Assembly: GCF_003967555.1 (NCBI RefSeq)
Contig: NZ_BIFS01000001.1
Span: forward strand, 2,046,001 to 2,110,000
DNA from: Dictyobacter kobayashii
Lineage (GTDB): Bacteria; Chloroflexota; Ktedonobacteria; Ktedonobacterales; Ktedonobacteraceae
DNA length: 64,000 bases
Reading direction: 5' to 3'
In this document: piece by piece, positions 1 to 7,712 of the stretch
Numbering within the stretch: position 1 is the stretch's first letter
Layout: each line of letters begins with the position of its first letter
The notes under the pieces: model-generated
The model's database searches: none
The model's input: the letters and a program-made list of their open reading frames with translations, nothing else
What the model was told of the DNA's origin: nothing
Translations under genes and position numbers: made by a program

Positions 1-1
1 C

Positions 2-409
2 ACGGCCGATTATTTGTCGCCCGAACAGGCACGCGGAGAAAACCTGACCGCCTCTTCCGATCTCTATTCTCTTGGTGTTGTGATGTTTGAGATGCTGGCT
101 GGCCGGCCTCCTTTTGTAGGGCCGACAGCGGTTTCGATCGCCATGCAGCATGCATCAACCAATCCGCCACCATTGCGTCAGTTCAGTCCACAGGTTCCCA
201 CCGTGCTGGAGCAGCTCGTCAATCGTACACTGCAAAAAGAGCCAGATGAGCGGTTTGATTCAGCAGCGGAGATGCAAAAGGCACTGCGAGCGTGCGCAAA
301 AGAGTTAGCACGCAGTAAGGCACCATCAATGCCAGTCGGCCCCTCTTATCCGTCACGCTTTGGTGATGGGCAGGGCCAATATCCACCTTCAGGGCACGGT
401 CAATTCTGA
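2..409 (+). CDS. Ser/Thr protein kinase, C-terminal part (cut by window start)
   Basis: The reading frame is already open at the window edge, so only the end of the protein is here. Visible are kinase subdomain VIII (ADYLSPEQARG, the APE-like region of the activation segment) and subdomain IX (DLYSLGVVMFEMLAGRPPF), followed by the C-lobe. The tail of about 40 residues is rich in Pro, Ser and Gly (ending in PSGHGQF) with no membrane segment or sensor domain. This is a Hanks-type bacterial kinase that phosphorylates Ser/Thr on protein substrates; the ATP-binding lobe and catalytic HRD lie outside the window, so activity cannot be judged. The next gene (RidA family) starts about 180 bases downstream on the same strand. 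Confidence 0.9.
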   Translation, partial: TADYLSPEQARGENLTASSDLYSLGVVMFEMLAGRPPFVGPTAVSIAMQHASTNPPPLRQFSPQVPTVLEQLVNRTLQKEPDERFDSAAEMQKALRACAKELARSKAPSMPVGPSYPSRFGDGQGQYPPSGHGQF

Positions 410-590
410 TCGTTGCCCTCCGGTGAAAGAGCAGATCAGTTCAGGGGGCACGCACGAGAGAGCATTGGCGTGTCCTTCACTATCTAACTCTCATTTTTCA
501 GGTTCTCTCAATTTTCTTTTTGACTATATTCAGTATACATTCAGCGCAAGATAGCATTCGCGTCTACTTGCCCGATGATGGGAAATGCAC

Positions 591-977
591 ATGGAATATA
601 CACAGATTAGCACTTCAGAAGCTCCAGCGGCGATTGGTCCATATAATCAGGCCATCCGCTACGGACAGTTCATTTACACCTCCGGTCAGATTCCTCTTGA
701 TCCGGCTAGCGGTGAAATGGTTGGCGACGATGTCCAGACACAGACACATCGTGTGCTACAAAATCTACAGGCCGTGTTGAAAGCGGCCGGTGGCTCGCTA
801 AATAGTGTGATTAAAACCACTGTTTTCCTGACACAGATGAGCAATTTCCAGGCGATGAACGAGGTCTATGCCACCTACTTTGGGGATAACGCACCTGCGC
901 GCTCTACGGTCGCGGTCGTGGAACTGCCTAAGAAGGCGCTGGTCGAAATCGAGTGTGTAGCGCTAGCGCAAGACTAA
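591..977 (+). CDS. ridA: RidA family (YjgF/YER057c/UK114) enamine/imine deaminase
   Basis: The small protein (128 aa) matches the RidA family in length and sequence: GPYNQAIRYGQFIYTSGQIPL near the N-terminus, then a conserved Arg in the APARSTVAV segment and a C-terminal EIECVA strand. RidA hydrolyses reactive 2-aminoacrylate-type enamines released by PLP enzymes and works as a cytoplasmic trimer. An ATG lies at 585, but the ATG at 591 gives the usual N-terminus (MEYTQISTSEAPAAIG). It is followed after 18 bases by dnaA, so the two may be co-transcribed; no functional link is known. High confidence in family, moderate in exact substrate. Confidence 0.92.
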   Translation: MEYTQISTSEAPAAIGPYNQAIRYGQFIYTSGQIPLDPASGEMVGDDVQTQTHRVLQNLQAVLKAAGGSLNSVIKTTVFLTQMSNFQAMNEVYATYFGDNAPARSTVAVVELPKKALVEIECVALAQD

Positions 978-995
978 GGGCATGGGGGAATAACG

Positions 996-2546
996 GTGAA
1001 TACCGCTACTATCTGGCGTACTACCCTTGCACAACTGGATACAACTCCCATTGATGCGCTGACCAAGACTTGGCTCCAGGAGGCTCACCTGGTTGAGTTG
1101 GCACCTGATGCGCTCCATGATCTTGCTCCGGATATTTCCGAGCAAGGTCTGCTGGCGTTCGCCCTCCAGGTTCCTAATGATCTGGCCGGGGATATCATTG
1201 CGACACGCTGGCAGCAGTTGTTGGAGGATGTATTAAAAGATGTGCTTGGGCAACCAGTGGCTCTGGTGGTGAGAGCTTCCTCTCACGCTGCACCTGTACC
1301 AGAAACACTGCCTCCCATCCATGAGCGGGAAAGGGAGCGTGAGCCACAGGCACCACGCCCTCCTCATTCAGCGCGACAATCCCATTCGGGACAACATAAT
1401 AATAACCATAGTGGCAATGGCTATTATGATATTGCGTCGCGCTCACCAACCCAGTCAGAGTTTTCTTATGCTTCCCCTGAAACGCTGGAAGATTGGGAAA
1501 ATGAGCAGCGGGCGAATATGCTGGCCCATAATCGTTTGAATGCACGCTATACCTTTGATGCTTTTATCGTTGGCAATAGCAATCGTCTGGCACATGCGGC
1601 CTCATTAGCGGTCGCTGAAGCACCCGGCGAATCATATAATCCTCTCTTCCTCTATGGCGGTGTGGGATTGGGCAAGACCCACTTACTACATGCCATTGGA
1701 CATCAAGGGGTGCAGACTGGCCTGGCTGTCCTGTATGTCTCTTCTGAACAGTTCACTAATGAAATTGTTAATGCGATTCGCTACCGTACCACTGAAGAAT
1801 TTCGTGCCAAGTATCGCTCGGTCGATATCCTGCTGGTAGACGATATCCAATTTATCGCCGGTAAAGAATCTACTGAGGAAGAATTCTTCCATACCTTTAA
1901 TAGCCTCTATGAGATGAGTAAACAGATCGTGATCTGTAGTGATCGTCCCCCCAAGGCTATCTTGAGTCTGGAGGAACGCTTGCGCTCACGCTTTGAGTGG
2001 GGCTTAATCGCTGATATTCAGCCACCAGACCTGGAGACCAGGATGGCTATTCTGCGCGTGAAGGCCGATCTCTTGCATTATCATGTGCCCGATGAGATTA
2101 TTGCCTATATCGCGGGCCGCGTGCAGACCAATATCCGTGAATTAGAGGGCTGCTTGAATCGCTTGATGGCCTATCAGCAACTTCATAGGGTTGAGCTGAC
2201 CATGGATGTGGCACGCTCGGCTATCTCTTCCCTTGGCACGGATACGCGCGAACCGACACTCAATAGCCGCCAGATCGCCCAGGCAGTAGCCGATTATTAT
2301 CATATCTCGCTTGAAGCCATGTGCGGCAAACAACGCGATAAATATATAGTCACACCACGGCAGATCGCGATGTACCTTATTCGTCAGGAAACCTCAACCT
2401 CGTTGCTGGAGATCGGCCAGCTCTTTGGGGGCCGCGACCATAGCACGGTACTCCATTCCTGCGAAAAGATCGATCGCACCATCAATGTCAACCAGACCCT
2501 GCGCCGCGAGATCCTGGCCATTCGCGAACAATTATTGCGCGAATAA
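996..2546 (+). CDS. dnaA: Chromosomal replication initiator protein DnaA
   Basis: DnaA binds DnaA boxes at oriC and opens the origin in an ATP-dependent way. The 516-aa protein shows an N-terminal domain I-like part (about 1-95), a low-complexity linker rich in Glu/Arg, His, Asn and Gly (about 105-150), the AAA+ core with Walker [10 protein letters not shown] (221-229) and Walker B VDDIQF (281-286), and the C-terminal helix-turn-helix with the DnaA signature [11 protein letters not shown] near residue 485. The start is GTG; an upstream GGGGGA-like site fits. The downstream neighbour is a HAD phosphatase rather than dnaN, and no clear cluster of DnaA boxes is visible nearby, so this may not be next to oriC. 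Product call is firm. Confidence 0.96.
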   Translation: MNTATIWRTTLAQLDTTPIDALTKTWLQEAHLVELAPDALHDLAPDISEQGLLAFALQVPNDLAGDIIATRWQQLLEDVLKDVLGQPVALVVRASSHAAPVPETLPPIHEREREREPQAPRPPHSARQSHSGQHNNNHSGNGYYDIASRSPTQSEFSYASPETLEDWENEQRANMLAHNRLNARYTFDAFIVGNSNRLAHAASLAVAEAPGESYNPLFLYGGVGLGKTHLLHAIGHQGVQTGLAVLYVSSEQFTNEIVNAIRYRTTEEFRAKYRSVDILLVDDIQFIAGKESTEEEFFHTFNSLYEMSKQIVICSDRPPKAILSLEERLRSRFEWGLIADIQPPDLETRMAILRVKADLLHYHVPDEIIAYIAGRVQTNIRELEGCLNRLMAYQQLHRVELTMDVARSAISSLGTDTREPTLNSRQIAQAVADYYHISLEAMCGKQRDKYIVTPRQIAMYLIRQETSTSLLEIGQLFGGRDHSTVLHSCEKIDRTINVNQTLRREILAIREQLLRE

Positions 2547-2650
2547 AACAACGCGCAATAATATGCCTGATCCTCAAGATCGCCACGATCTTCACGCCTG
2601 ATTTTGCACGCCTTTTGCGCGCAAAAATTTACCTTCTGTGGTAATCATAC

Positions 2651-2711
2651 TGTTTTATTATGTGGTGTAGAAAGTGTGCGATGCACACTTTCTACACCAC
2701 ATAATAAAACA
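2651..2711. repeat. Perfect palindrome, 29-bp arms
   Basis: Arms 2651-2679 and 2683-2711 are exact reverse complements around a 3-base loop (GAT). The outer part is AT-rich (TGTTTTATTATGTGG) and the inner part ends AAAGTGTGC. It lies 105 bases after dnaA and can form a strong hairpin, possibly a terminator. It belongs with the other variable-stem palindromes of this window. Confidence 0.85.
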
Positions 2712-2870
2712 GGCATAATTTTCTGTGCCTGCTGAGCTCATACACAGTAACTTATGTAGTGCAAAAAGTGTGCCCTGCACACTTTCTACACCATATAATA
2801 AAACAGGCATAATTTTCTGTACCCGCTGAGCTCATACACAGTAACTTATGTAGTGCAAAAAGTGCGCCCT
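2683..2870. repeat. Two tandem 94-bp units
   Basis: The segment 2683-2776 is repeated at 2777-2870 with only a few substitutions. Each unit starts inside the right arm of one palindrome and ends at the centre of the next, so the repeat shuffles half-palindromes. No coding potential was seen. Confidence 0.85.
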
Positions 2871-2926
2871 GCGCACTTTTTGCACTACATAAGTTACTGG
2901 TGCGGGCGCGCATGCGCCCGCACACA
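2840..2926. repeat. Palindrome with 28-bp arms followed by GC-rich tag
   Basis: Arms 2840-2867 and 2871-2898 are exact reverse complements (loop CCT). The stem contains GTAGTGCAAAAAGTGCGC. Directly after it comes the GC tag at 2900-2923, itself a palindrome (GTGCGGGCGC, loop GCAT, GCGCCCGCAC). Similar tags CGGGCGCG...GCGCACG follow other palindromes at 16.1, 28.2, 37.0 and 42.6 kb. Confidence 0.8.
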
Positions 2927-3016
2927 AGGGAACGACACAATCCCTATACCTTTCCCTGGTAGAAAGGGCATTTTCATATGCCCATAAATACTCTGTGATA
3001 TACTGGGTGCGAACCT

Positions 3017-3864
3017 ATGGCCGCGTTTCCAATTGCTTTTAATAATATGGAGAACAACGGTAGCATGTTACCACAGATACAAGACCTCACAACCTACCTC
3101 ATTGATCTCGATGGCGTCGTTTATCGAGGCGAGACCTTAATTCCAGGTGCCCTGGAATTTATTCAGTGGCTGGATGCCAATGCAAAAAAATATTTGTTCC
3201 TGACTAATAATTCATTCGCCAGTGAGACCCAGGTGGTCGAAAAGCTAGCACGGCTGGGGATTAAGACGGATAAGAGCCATGTGATGGGCGCGGCCCAGGC
3301 CGCAGTGCAAAGCATAGAGCATCGCTTTCCTGGCGCTTCCGTTTATGTCATCGGCGAACAGCCCCTCTTCGATCTGGTCAACCAACATCATCTCAAGGTA
3401 GCTAACGAGGATTGGCAGAGCACAGATGTGGTTTTTGTCGGCCTGGATCGGGCCTTTGATTATAAGAAATTAACCGAAGCAATACTGGCAATCCGCAAGG
3501 GTGCTACATTTATCGCTATCAATCGCGATCCCTTGTTACCTATCGCGGGCGGCGCATTGACAGCTGGCTGCGGCACGATGGTGGCCGCTATAGAAGCCGG
3601 TAGCGAAACCAGTCCAGAGGTAATTGGAAAACCCGAACCCGCTTTGCTACAGGAAGCTATGCGCAAGCTGGGTAGTACACCGGAAGAGACCGTAATGATC
3701 GGGGATAACCTGGGGTAGATATTAAGGCCGGGATCGCGGCCAATACCAGGACGCTGCTGGTCTTCTCGGGCAAAGATACCCCTGCCAGCCTGGAAAAATC
3801 TACCCTCCACCCAGATTATGTCTATGCAGATCTAGCTGCAGTGATGCAAGAACTTAAAGGTTGA
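3017..3864 (+). CDS. HAD-superfamily phosphatase, NagD/AraL type (frameshifted near its 3' end)
   Basis: This is a class-II HAD sugar-phosphate or p-nitrophenyl-phosphate-type phosphatase. Motif I is LIDLDGVVYRG, motif II lies in YLFLTNNS, the conserved Lys in VIGKPEPAL, and motif III in MIGDNL. The frame from 3017 stops at 3716-3718 right after GDNLG. A continuation without stop follows in the next frame (VDIKAGIAANTRTLLVFSG ... ELKG, stop 3862-3864) and matches the normal family C-terminus. One G lost from the G run at 3712-3715 explains this. The true start may be the ATG at 3065 (13 residues before motif I) rather than 3017; no start has an ideal ribosome site. Either a sequencing error or a recent mutation. 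Confidence 0.85.
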
Positions 3865-3881
3865 GTCCGCTGAGATCTGGT

Positions 3882-4334
3882 TTACTTTTTGAACAAAGGA
3901 TCGCCATCATCTGGCGGACGATCCACCACGGCTACGGTGCAGCGCGAGATGCAGATCAGCTTCTCTTTTTCATCGCTGATGCGCACATCCCAGACGTGGG
4001 TGGTTCGTCCCATATGAATCGGGGTCGCCACCGCGAATAGCTGTCCATCACGCTTTGGACGCAGGTGGTTGGCATTGATCTCTAAACCAAACGCCATCTG
4101 GCGCGCAGTATCAATGTTCATCACACTGGCCAGCGAGGCCACTGTCTCCGCCAACACGACTGAGACCCCTCCATGCAAGTATCCGACCAGTTGCAGATGC
4201 TTCGAGCTAATCGGCATTGAGGCCACTACTTTCTCTTTGGTGGCCTCAACCACGCTTATATCCAGTGCCTCCAGCACCGTTCCTTTACCACTGGCATTTA
4301 AACGTTCCAGAATCTCCTGTTGTGTGGCATCCAT
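3882..4334 (-). CDS. PaaI-type hotdog-fold acyl-CoA thioesterase
   Basis: The 150-aa protein carries the hotdog thioesterase signature GYLHGGVSVVLAETVAS (HGG at about 54-56, with the Glu that follows in the helix), typical of PaaI/YigI-like enzymes that hydrolyse acyl- or phenylacyl-CoA thioesters in the cytoplasm. Start ATG at 4334 has GGAAGGAG and GAGGA upstream. The membrane protein gene at 4383-5009 lies 48 bases upstream on the same strand, so they probably form an operon. It converges on the HAD gene, only 17 bases away. The natural substrate is not evident. Confidence 0.88.
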   Translation of the reverse strand: MDATQQEILERLNASGKGTVLEALDISVVEATKEKVVASMPISSKHLQLVGYLHGGVSVVLAETVASLASVMNIDTARQMAFGLEINANHLRPKRDGQLFAVATPIHMGRTTHVWDVRISDEKEKLICISRCTVAVVDRPPDDGDPLFKK

Positions 4335-4382
4335 TCCTCGTTTTTACTCCTTCCTCACCTGTGCCAGATGTGGGCACAACAT

Positions 4383-5009
4383 CTATTTTGAGACGGTCGG
4401 CGCATGCTTCGAAGCTGCAACCTGGTTTGACTGCTCTTCCGACTGTTCAGCCACAAAAGGAGTCTTTCTGGCTCTCCACCAGAACAACATAAAGCCCAGG
4501 TAGAAAGCGACTAACCACATCACGACAGTGACAGTCGATGCCACAGGTACGTTCTCCCAGATCTGGTAAGAGCCGTTGGTGACACCGCCTGAGATATCCC
4601 GGTAGATGCTGAAGAGGGGAATACCTACCAGTAAGACCCAGGCGAACCAGCGTGCTTTGCCCGACCAGAAGCGCCAGATGAGCAGATAGCCAAGGCTGCC
4701 ATAAATAAAGATAGGGGTAAGGTAAAAAGGCAATGGAACATGCAGCGTGTTCAATGTCTTCATGAAGAGATTGGACAACTGCAATTGAAAGTCGTTGGGA
4801 TTATGCAGGGCCGATTGCACAAATGAGTAGTGCCACCAGTGACTTGCATAAGCAAGCATGTCTACGGCCATGTTGATAATACCCATCACCAGGCCACCCA
4901 GTAAAGAGGCTAATAGGACCGCCCGTGTTGGACGGATGTAGAACATGAACGCCCCGTAGACAAGTAGCAGAAATGGAACGACATAAAGTAGGAAGATAAG
5001 CGCTTCCAT
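4383..5009 (-). CDS. Integral membrane protein of unknown function
   Basis: A 208-aa protein with about five hydrophobic segments: an N-terminal one (LLYVVPFLLLVYGAFMFYI), one with Gly-Gly (ASLLGGLVMGIINMAV), one around PFYLTPIFIYGSLGYLLIW, one AWVLLVGIPLFSIY and one TVVMWLVAFYLGFMLFWW, then a hydrophilic Gln/Glu/Ser tail. Start ATG at 5009 has AAGGAG 10 bases upstream. I do not recognise the family and see no catalytic motif. It probably shares a transcript with the downstream thioesterase. Confidence 0.75.
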   Translation of the reverse strand: MEALIFLLYVVPFLLLVYGAFMFYIRPTRAVLLASLLGGLVMGIINMAVDMLAYASHWWHYSFVQSALHNPNDFQLQLSNLFMKTLNTLHVPLPFYLTPIFIYGSLGYLLIWRFWSGKARWFAWVLLVGIPLFSIYRDISGGVTNGSYQIWENVPVASTVTVVMWLVAFYLGFMLFWWRARKTPFVAEQSEEQSNQVAASKHAPTVSK

Positions 5010-5043
5010 GTAAGAGAAACTCCTTAAAGTGCATAGTTACAGA

Positions 5044-5073
5044 CAAAAAAGACCCGGTATAAATACTATACCG
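5044..5073 (-). terminator. Probable intrinsic terminator of the M20 peptidase gene
   Basis: On the minus strand a short hairpin (arms CGGTATA/TATACCG, loop of 5) is followed by GGTCTTTTTT. It lies about 55 bases after the stop of the gene ending at 5129. Confidence 0.6.
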
Positions 5074-5128
5074 CTAAGATGCTCACTTGCCCAGGTCTAT
5101 ATGACATTTAGCCAAAAGAACAGTAGTT

Positions 5129-6304
5129 TTATTTTTCGTGCAGGCAGATGCGCTGTATCAGGCCTGCGAGCAGGGGGCCGCGCGCCATGAAAGAACTGAC
5201 TTGCATATGTTCCCGATCCAGATTATGCATACCACCGCCCACAGGGCCAAGGGTGTCCAGGGTTGGAATGCCCGCATCTATCAAAATGTTGGCATCCGAT
5301 ACGCCCCCTTTGGGTTCGGCTTTGAGATTTATCCCTAATGCCTCACCTTCCAGTCTGGCCAGTTCTACCAACCACTGTATTTCAGGTGTTGGCTCATAAG
5401 GATGACGACCAGGATTGCGGGTCAAGGTAGTGGTAGTATCCGGCACATTGCTGGTGGCAGCAACCTTCTGCAGGGCCGCCGCTGCTGCGTCCAATCCCTG
5501 GCGGCTGAATGAACGCACTGAAATAGAGCAGCGCGCCATATCCGGAATTACATTCAGGGGTTCAGTACTATTTAATTTGGTCACATTGAAGGTGACACCA
5601 GGAAAAATCGCGTGCAGATTCTGAATGGCCAGAATCTTGTAGGCCAGTTCAATGACGGCCGAGCGGCCCTTATAGGGTTCCACACCAGAGTGGGCCGAGA
5701 TACCCTGCACCTCCAGCACATACTTATCGGTACCCTTACGCGAATGGGTCAGCGAGCTTTGCTTGCCCGCTGGTTCCAGGACCAGCCCATAGTCAACCTC
5801 GCGCGCTATCTCGCGAATCAAAGGGTTACTGCCAGGTGAGCCAACCTCTTCATCATTGTTGAAGAGCAGTACCAGTTCACCATATTGATCAAAGCCAGCC
5901 TCGATCAATGCGCGCATCGCATAGACGCCGAGCAACACCCCCGATTTCATATCCAGCACACCAGGACCAATCGCGACGCCATCGTTCATAGCAAAGGGCT
6001 GCTTGCGAACCGCACCCGCTGGATAAACAGTGTCTACATGGCCCATGATTAAGATGCGGCGTTTTCCATTTCCTTTACGCCGTGCCAGCAGATTATTGCC
6101 ATAACCCTTTGAGGGATGCAGGCTCACCTTAAAATCATATTCACCCAACCACTGCTGGAGCGTGTCCATAATACTGTTCACACCTTCGACCTGGCCAGTG
6201 CCAGAATCGATATTGACCAGTGTTTCCAGGCGTTGGAAATATTCTTTCTGGTAGGATTGAAAACTCGAGAGGTAACTTTGTGCATAGGTAGCAGTCTGTG
6301 ACAT
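5129..6304 (-). CDS. M20 family metallopeptidase (carboxypeptidase G2-like)
   Basis: A dizinc exopeptidase or deacylase of the M20/M25/M40 clan. Visible motifs are GHVDTVYP (first zinc His and the Asp beside it), GPGVLDMKSG (bridging Asp), NNDEEVGSPGS (catalytic Glu and zinc Glu), LEPA, and C-terminal HNLDREH with the last His ligand. The glutamate-carboxypeptidase subgroup fits best; the substrate is probably an N-acyl amino acid or peptide. The frame is open to 6412, but the ATG at 6304 (MSQTATYAQ) has AAGGA 11 bases upstream and gives the normal family length (about 391 aa). Confidence 0.9.
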   Translation of the reverse strand: MSQTATYAQSYLSSFQSYQKEYFQRLETLVNIDSGTGQVEGVNSIMDTLQQWLGEYDFKVSLHPSKGYGNNLLARRKGNGKRRILIMGHVDTVYPAGAVRKQPFAMNDGVAIGPGVLDMKSGVLLGVYAMRALIEAGFDQYGELVLLFNNDEEVGSPGSNPLIREIAREVDYGLVLEPAGKQSSLTHSRKGTDKYVLEVQGISAHSGVEPYKGRSAVIELAYKILAIQNLHAIFPGVTFNVTKLNSTEPLNVIPDMARCSISVRSFSRQGLDAAAAALQKVAATSNVPDTTTTLTRNPGRHPYEPTPEIQWLVELARLEGEALGINLKAEPKGGVSDANILIDAGIPTLDTLGPVGGGMHNLDREHMQVSSFMARGPLLAGLIQRICLHEK

Positions 6305-6447
6305 AGATAGCTGTCCTTCGTAGTGGGTCATTTTAACATCAACAGTGAGGTTAGTTTGCAGCCATTGTATCACAGAAGCTAGAAGGTGCGGGAAGAACGA
6401 CACGTTAAACACCCCATGCCGACCTTCCCTTTAGAAAAACACTATGA

Positions 6448-7125
6448 TTACGCGAAATCCTGTTCATTCAATTGAAAGGTCTGGCGCAATCTCTTATATG
6501 CCATACTCAATGAAGCAGCATGCCGACTGCGCTCCAGGGGATCTCCCGATAAGGCGCGCCGGTACTCACGTAAATCAATGCCAACGGACATAAAAGCGGT
6601 CTGCAATTGACTGGTCTCCCCACTTAAATCGGCGTGGTTCGCCAGATCGGTTAAGAGCGCCGTCCGCTGCTTGGCCGGAAAATCAACGATAATACGTGCC
6701 AGTGTCATAAGTACAGAAATCCGCATGAGACTATCCAGGGCGATTTCTGAAGGGTCAACATCATCGCCATTCGATAATAGATATGAGACCTCTCCATCCT
6801 GGGACGTAGGACGAATTAAACGCAACTCACGCCGGCGTAGGTCACGAAAATGATTGTGTGCTACAGTGCGCCCAAAACATGTCATTGAATGAATCGGCAT
6901 CCCAATGCCATTCTCTACCAGTCTCGTATACTTTAAGGTGCGAATAACCGCTTCTTGTAATATGTCATCAGCAATATCATGTTCCTGTCCGTGCCAGGAT
7001 GTGACGCCTGAAGAATAGACCCAGCCAAGAATATAGGGCCTTAATGTAGTGTAGAGCTCCATCCAGACACGATCGCTCACCGTTTGGCGATCATTCGTAT
7101 GTACTATTGGTCGATAAACAGCCAT
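6448..7125 (-). CDS. Sigma-70-like (ECF-type) protein, module copy 1
   Basis: A 225-aa protein with a recognisable sigma region 2: DIADDILQEAVIRTLKY then GRTVAHNHFRDLRRRE, the pattern of -10-binding helices in ECF sigma factors. The C-terminal part begins like region 4 (DFPAKQRTALLTDLA) but the expected helix-turn-helix is not recognisable, so promoter -35 binding by the usual fold is doubtful. A close paralogue lies at 10674-11342. ATG at 7125 has GGAGG 12 bases upstream. It is divergent from the MerR-GAF regulator at 7713, with a 580-base intergenic space between them. I infer a regulator of transcription linked to that neighbour; it could be a degenerate sigma acting as an adaptor. Confidence 0.72.
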   Translation of the reverse strand: MAVYRPIVHTNDRQTVSDRVWMELYTTLRPYILGWVYSSGVTSWHGQEHDIADDILQEAVIRTLKYTRLVENGIGMPIHSMTCFGRTVAHNHFRDLRRRELRLIRPTSQDGEVSYLLSNGDDVDPSEIALDSLMRISVLMTLARIIVDFPAKQRTALLTDLANHADLSGETSQLQTAFMSVGIDLREYRRALSGDPLERSRHAASLSMAYKRLRQTFQLNEQDFA

Positions 7126-7712
7126 GAGTCGTAACCTCCAGCAAGGACAGGCTAGCTGAGAAACCTATCTAACCTATCTAAAGTATGGCTCTCACCTGAT
7201 GCTTATTTCTGGTCACCGAGCTTTGTTCTTTCTTATCGCTCATATACGTTATTCCACATCAACAAAGCTTCGCCTAAAACTCGTCAAACCTCTCATATTA
7301 TTGACTTATCCTTATCAATTTTATAGCATACTAGAGTTATTAATTCAATGTTTTCTTAGGATCGGCTGATATTTCTATTATTTTCAACAAAAAAAATCAA
7401 CAATCATAAGCGTCCAGGCAGGCAAATCAAGCGTTTTTTCATCATATTTTCTTACCTCTTCATAAATTAACCTTACTTTTTGAGAGATTAGTAAGAATAA
7501 CACAAAAAAATCTCACCTTATAGCGTTTTTTCAATTGAGAAACAAACAGGCAGTCTGTAAGTTTTTCAAGCATCGTAATAGTTTTTTTAATACAGCATCT
7601 GCCAAAACGTCATATACAGGTGTACAAGCTATTCGAGCGTGTGTTATGATAGGCAGGAATTTTGAAATACATGGGGCAATACCCACTGTATTTTTTTTAA
7701 GGAAATATGGTG
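7126..7712. other. AT-rich divergent intergenic region of module copy 1
   Basis: The region between the sigma-like gene (leftward) and the MerR-type regulator (rightward) holds no gene. It is clearly more AT-rich than its surroundings and has T- and A-runs (for example 7377-7400 and 7500-7535). TTGACT at 7301-7306 with TATAGC 15 bases later is a weak promoter candidate. The space is nearly as long as the equivalent one at 11343-11912, so regulatory sites are likely, but I could not define an operator. Confidence 0.45.

Noticed and set aside
2547..3016. Possible oriC next to dnaA
   Set aside because: I found palindromic repeats but no cluster of DnaA-box-like sequences or an AT-rich unwinding region in a convincing arrangement.
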